Positions 61,028-64,000 of a stretch of DNA of 64,000 nt are shown here, piece after piece (the stretch's first letter is position 1; every line of letters starts with the position of its first letter). Made by a program: the position numbers and the translations under genes. Below the pieces are notes generated by a model. That model saw only the letters and a program-made list of their open reading frames with translations, did not search any database and was not told the DNA's origin. Source of the stretch: an uncultured Polaribacter sp. (GTDB taxonomy: Bacteria; Bacteroidota; Bacteroidia; Flavobacteriales; Flavobacteriaceae); NCBI RefSeq assembly GCF_947500975.1, contig NZ_CANMUE010000005.1, positions 62,001 to 126,000 on the forward strand. Reading direction: 5' to 3'.

Positions 61028-61888
61028 ATGAAAATGAATTCAGATAAATACAAAGTTGTAAGCACGGTAAAACTTAAAGATTTTTCTACAAAAGAAGTAA
61101 GAGAAAATGCAAAAAAACAACTTAAAGAAAGTAGAAAGCAGTTAAGTAAATTGCAAAACACAATGTATGCAGAAGGTAAGTACGGAGTGTTAATTTGTTT
61201 ACAAGGAATGGATACTTCTGGAAAAGATAGTCTGATAAGAGAGGTTTTTAAAGATGTAAATGCAAGTGGAGTAGAAGTACACAGTTTTAAAGTGCCTACA
61301 GAGTTAGAATTAAAACATGATTTTTTATGGAGACATTATATTGCTTTGCCTGCTAAAGGAAAAATGGGTATTTTTAATAGAACACATTATGAAAACGTAT
61401 TGGTAACAAGAGTGCATCCTGAATATGTTTTTGGAGAAAATATTCCTTCAATAAAAACTTTAGACGATTTAAATGAAGCGTTTTATGAAGATAGAATGGA
61501 GCGTATTAATCAGTTTGAAGAACATTTAGTTAAAAACGGAACTATTGTTTTAAAGTTTTTTTTAAATCTATCTAAGAGTGAACAAAAGAACAGATTATTA
61601 AGAAGGTTAAATATCCCAGAAAAAAACTGGAAATTTTCTGCTGGCGATTTAAAAGAACGCAAACTTTGGGATAAATATATGTTTTGTTATGAAGATTTAC
61701 TAAACAGAACATCTAAAGAAAATACGCCTTGGTTTGTAATTCCTGCTGATGATAAACCAACAGCAAGACTAATTTTAGCCGAAATTTTAATAAAAGAATT
61801 AAAGAAATATAATTTTAAAGAGCCAATTTTGCCTTTAAAAGTACAAGCTCAAGTAGAAGAATTTAAAACACAATTAAACAACGAATAA
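61028..61888 (+). CDS. ppk2: Polyphosphate kinase 2 family protein
   Basis: 286 residues. Walker A GMDTSGKDSLIREVF near residue 60, DFLWRHYIALPAKGKMGIFN, RTHYENVLVTRVHPE (PPK2 Arg motif) and the lid region with KFSAGDLKERKLWDKYM. PPK2 uses polyphosphate to phosphorylate nucleotides; the short single-domain form with this pattern suggests a class I or III enzyme acting on NDP or AMP/ADP. A second ATG at 61034 is an alternative start. Confidence 0.9.
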   Translation: MKMNSDKYKVVSTVKLKDFSTKEVRENAKKQLKESRKQLSKLQNTMYAEGKYGVLICLQGMDTSGKDSLIREVFKDVNASGVEVHSFKVPTELELKHDFLWRHYIALPAKGKMGIFNRTHYENVLVTRVHPEYVFGENIPSIKTLDDLNEAFYEDRMERINQFEEHLVKNGTIVLKFFLNLSKSEQKNRLLRRLNIPEKNWKFSAGDLKERKLWDKYMFCYEDLLNRTSKENTPWFVIPADDKPTARLILAEILIKELKKYNFKEPILPLKVQAQVEEFKTQLNNE

Positions 61889-61953
61889 TTACTCAGTTTT
61901 GCTCAAATAAATTGATGCTTTTGAGTAAAGTTAGAAGGTTATAAACATAAAAA

Positions 61954-62781
61954 ATGAATTTAAACTTAATAAAACCTATTGTATTTTTCGATTTAGAAAC
62001 TACAGGTATTAATATAGCAAAAGATAAAATTGTTGAAATATCAATTTTAAAAGTTTTTCCTAACGGAAATAAAGAAAGTAAAACTTGGTTGGTTAATCCT
62101 GAAATAGAAATACCTAAAGAAGCTTCTGATATTCATGGAATTACAAATGAACAAGTTGTAACAGAGCCTACTTTTAAAGAATTAGCTTCTAAAGTAAATG
62201 AAATGATTGAAGATTGCGATATGGCAGGTTTTAATTCAAACAGGTTTGATATTCCTTTATTAGCAGAAGAGTTAATGAGAGCAGGAATCGATTTTGATAT
62301 GAAAAATCGAAAAGCCATTGATGTGCAAGTTATTTTTCATAAAAAAGAACAAAGAACTTTAAGTGCTGGTTATCAATTTTACTGCGGAAAAGAGTTAGAA
62401 GGTGCACATGGAGCAGAAGCAGATACCAATGCAACCTATGAAATTTTGTTGGCACAACTAGATAAGTATGATGATATAGAAAATACAGTTGATGCTTTAA
62501 GTGAATTTTCTACGCATGGAAAAAGAGCAGATTTTGCTGGTTTTATTCTATTAAATGAAGACGATCAAGAAATTTTTTCTTTCGGAAAATACAAAGGAAG
62601 AACTGTTGAAGAGGTATTCATAGAAAACCCAGGTTATAACAATTGGATTCAGAATGCAGATTTTCCTTTATATACAAAAAAGGTTTTAAAAGAAATTAAA
62701 GAAAGAATGTCTGCTCCCAAAGATACCTTATCAGATGAAGATAAATTAAAGGCTTTACAACAGAAGTTTAATTTAAGGTAA
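61954..62781 (+). CDS. DnaQ-like 3'-5' exonuclease
   Basis: 275 residues. DEDDh exonuclease domain: FFDLETTGINIAKDKIVEIS (first Asp, Glu), GFNSNRFDIPLLAEE (second Asp) and EGAHGAEADTNAT (His, last Asp). The C-terminal third (FSFGKYKGRTVEEVF ... NNWIQNADFPLYTK) is the small domain found in exodeoxyribonuclease X-like proteins. Probably acts in DNA repair. Stands 65 bp after ppk2. Confidence 0.87.
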   Translation: MNLNLIKPIVFFDLETTGINIAKDKIVEISILKVFPNGNKESKTWLVNPEIEIPKEASDIHGITNEQVVTEPTFKELASKVNEMIEDCDMAGFNSNRFDIPLLAEELMRAGIDFDMKNRKAIDVQVIFHKKEQRTLSAGYQFYCGKELEGAHGAEADTNATYEILLAQLDKYDDIENTVDALSEFSTHGKRADFAGFILLNEDDQEIFSFGKYKGRTVEEVFIENPGYNNWIQNADFPLYTKKVLKEIKERMSAPKDTLSDEDKLKALQQKFNLR

Positions 62782-62799
62782 TTTTTAATTAAATAATCT

Positions 62800-63687
62800 A
62801 TGAAATATTTACTTTTCTTTTTATTAATTTCAACTCAACTTTTTTCACAAAAAGTAAATATTACAGGAAAACTAGTTGATAAAGAAACGAATGAACCTGT
62901 AGTTTATGCTAATATTAGTTTTTTAAATTCTAAAAAAGGAATTTCTTCAAATGAAGACGGTACTTTCTCTATAAATTTGGATAAAAAATACTTAGAAAAT
63001 CAAGTTCACATTTCTTGTTTAAATTTTAAAGATACTGTTGTTTATGCCAAAAATTTACAGAATAATATATTAAAGCTAGAGCCTAAAGCTTTTACTTTAG
63101 ATGAGATTACTTTAACTAAAAGAATAGAGCAATCTGTGGTTTTAGGTGAGGTAAAAAACAAAGTTGAAGGTGTACATACTTCTGGAATGAGAATGCTAGC
63201 AAAATACTTTCCAAATGATAAAAGAGTAAAATGCTGTAATTTTTTAGAAGCAATAGAAATCCATTTCTCTAAAAGAAATGTGCATCAAAAAAAATCAAAA
63301 TTTAGAATTCGTATTTTTAGTAAAGATGATAAAACTGGCTTGCCAAAAGAAGATATTTTAAATGTTAATTTACCAGTAGAAATTGAAGATGGTCAAGAAA
63401 AAGTGACAATAGATATTTCAAATTTTAATATAGAAATGCCAGAAAACGGTATTTTTATTGCCTTCGAAAAATTATTAATACCCTTTAATGCCTACGGTAA
63501 AAAAGAAATAGATACAGAAAACGAGTTTTTCTATTCACCTATAATAGGTTATACGAAGTATAATAAAAAAGACAGAAACAGTAATATGTATATGTTTGTA
63601 AAAGGGAAATGGCAACTATCCCCATTAAGTAAAGTAAAAATAATGCGAAAATACGCGCCAGCTATTGCATTAAAATTAACCAATTAA
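62800..63687 (+). CDS. Exported carboxypeptidase-regulatory-like domain protein
   Basis: 295 residues. Signal MKYLLFFLLISTQLFSQ, then a CarboxypepD-regulatory-like sandwich (ITGKLVDKETNEPVVYANIS ... SSNEDGTFSINL, residues ~20-100), but no TonB plug or barrel. The remaining ~190 residues are beta-rich (FRIRIFSKDDKTGLPKEDIL) and resemble a common uncharacterised Bacteroidota envelope protein. Role unknown; 18 bp after the exonuclease gene. Confidence 0.7.
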   Translation: MKYLLFFLLISTQLFSQKVNITGKLVDKETNEPVVYANISFLNSKKGISSNEDGTFSINLDKKYLENQVHISCLNFKDTVVYAKNLQNNILKLEPKAFTLDEITLTKRIEQSVVLGEVKNKVEGVHTSGMRMLAKYFPNDKRVKCCNFLEAIEIHFSKRNVHQKKSKFRIRIFSKDDKTGLPKEDILNVNLPVEIEDGQEKVTIDISNFNIEMPENGIFIAFEKLLIPFNAYGKKEIDTENEFFYSPIIGYTKYNKKDRNSNMYMFVKGKWQLSPLSKVKIMRKYAPAIALKLTN

Positions 63688-63697
63688 ACATCAATTT

Positions 63698-64000
63698 ATG
63701 TTTACAGAATATAAAAATTTACCAAACAATTCTAGAGTTTGGATTTATCAATCAGACAGAGAATTTAATCAAGAAGAAATTGAGTTTATTACTGAAAAAT
63801 CAAAAGATTTTATAAATCAATGGACTAGGCATGGAGACGATTTAAAAGGTTCTTTTACTATAAAATATAATCAGTTTTTGGTTTTAGCGGTCGACGAAAG
63901 TTTTAATAATGTTTCTGGTTGCTCTATAGATAGTTCTGTGCGTTTTGTACAACAATTACAAAACGAATTACAGTTAGATTTAATGGATAAAATGAACATT
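63698..64000 (+). CDS. Conserved Flavobacteria protein, N-terminal part (runs off the window)
   Basis: 101 codons are inside the window. MFTEYKNLPNNSRVWIYQSD, then KDFINQWTRHGDDLKGSFT and YNQFLVLAVDESFNNVSGCS. Homologues are often labelled 'ABC transporter ATPase' in databases, but no Walker motif is visible, so that label looks wrong. Function unknown. Starts 10 bp after the preceding gene, probably cotranscribed. Confidence 0.75.
   Translation, partial: MFTEYKNLPNNSRVWIYQSDREFNQEEIEFITEKSKDFINQWTRHGDDLKGSFTIKYNQFLVLAVDESFNNVSGCSIDSSVRFVQQLQNELQLDLMDKMNI

Noticed and set aside
61889..61953. TTACTC/GAGTAA inverted repeat between ppk2 and the exonuclease gene
   Set aside because: Stem of only 6-7 bp with a long loop and no T run; too weak to call a terminator.
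63698..64000. ABC transporter ATPase label for the last gene
   Set aside because: No Walker A or signature motif in the visible 101 residues; the label appears to be a database carry-over.

Overview
The window is a piece of a low-GC Bacteroidota chromosome, almost certainly a marine-type Flavobacteriaceae (Polaribacter/Tenacibaculum-like; the genus is a guess). The evidence is: strong A+T richness; promoters of the Bacteroidota type (TTTG, about 19 nt, then TAnnTTTG); a SusC-like TonB receptor; a large thrombospondin-type-3/DUF11 secreted protein; a relic of a type B type IX secretion (T9SS) sorting domain; a cysteine-poor L36; and the gene order rpsL-rpsG-fusA-rpsJ followed by the S10/spc/alpha clusters, carA, eno and gltA.

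Layout. 1-2.1 kb: start of a SusC/RagA-type receptor and an Omp85-like outer-membrane protein, both on the minus strand. 2.2-19.6 kb: one nearly uninterrupted run of ribosomal protein genes with fusA, secY, infA and rpoA. Terminators and promoters split it into at least three transcription units (rpsL-rpsJ, rplC-rpsN, rpsH onward), and structured leaders sit before rplC, rpsH and rpsD. 19.7-21 kb: carA, then a compact promoter/two-hairpin unit that looks like a small RNA gene. 21.3-26.6 kb: a giant secreted Asp-rich repeat protein with no visible C-terminal sorting domain. 26.7-32.2 kb: enolase, citrate synthase, two guanidino-group-modifying enzymes (a DDAH/arginine-deiminase relative and CtlX) and a PrsW protease. 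32.2-41 kb: PafA phosphatase, an MlaE/MlaF-type ABC pair, tRNA-Lys, a CIA30 protein, a DUF389 membrane protein and a fused glycerol kinase-glycerol-3-phosphate dehydrogenase. 41-48.7 kb: SprT-like protein, SDR, amidohydrolase, two lipoproteins (beta-helix and glutaminyl cyclase), rpmE2 and an FMN glutamate-synthase-like protein. 48.8-57 kb: gcvP, a UbiA-like membrane protein, a fused SerB-SerA, a T9SS sorting-domain pseudogene between two large palindromes, and an unrecognised envelope protein. 57-64 kb: divergent katG and ahpC-thioredoxin-DUF6952 (peroxide defence), PPK2, a DnaQ-like exonuclease, a carboxypeptidase-regulatory-like protein and the start of a conserved Flavobacteria protein.

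Most of the window is core, vertically inherited gene content; I see no prophage, insertion sequence, CRISPR array or defence island. The items most worth a second look are the GlpK-GlpD single-chain fusion (glycerol to dihydroxyacetone phosphate in one polypeptide), the candidate small RNA after carA, the candidate autoregulatory leaders before rpsH and rpsD, the SerB-SerA fusion, and the pair formed by a sorting-domain-less giant adhesin and an orphan sorting-domain relic 28 kb away.
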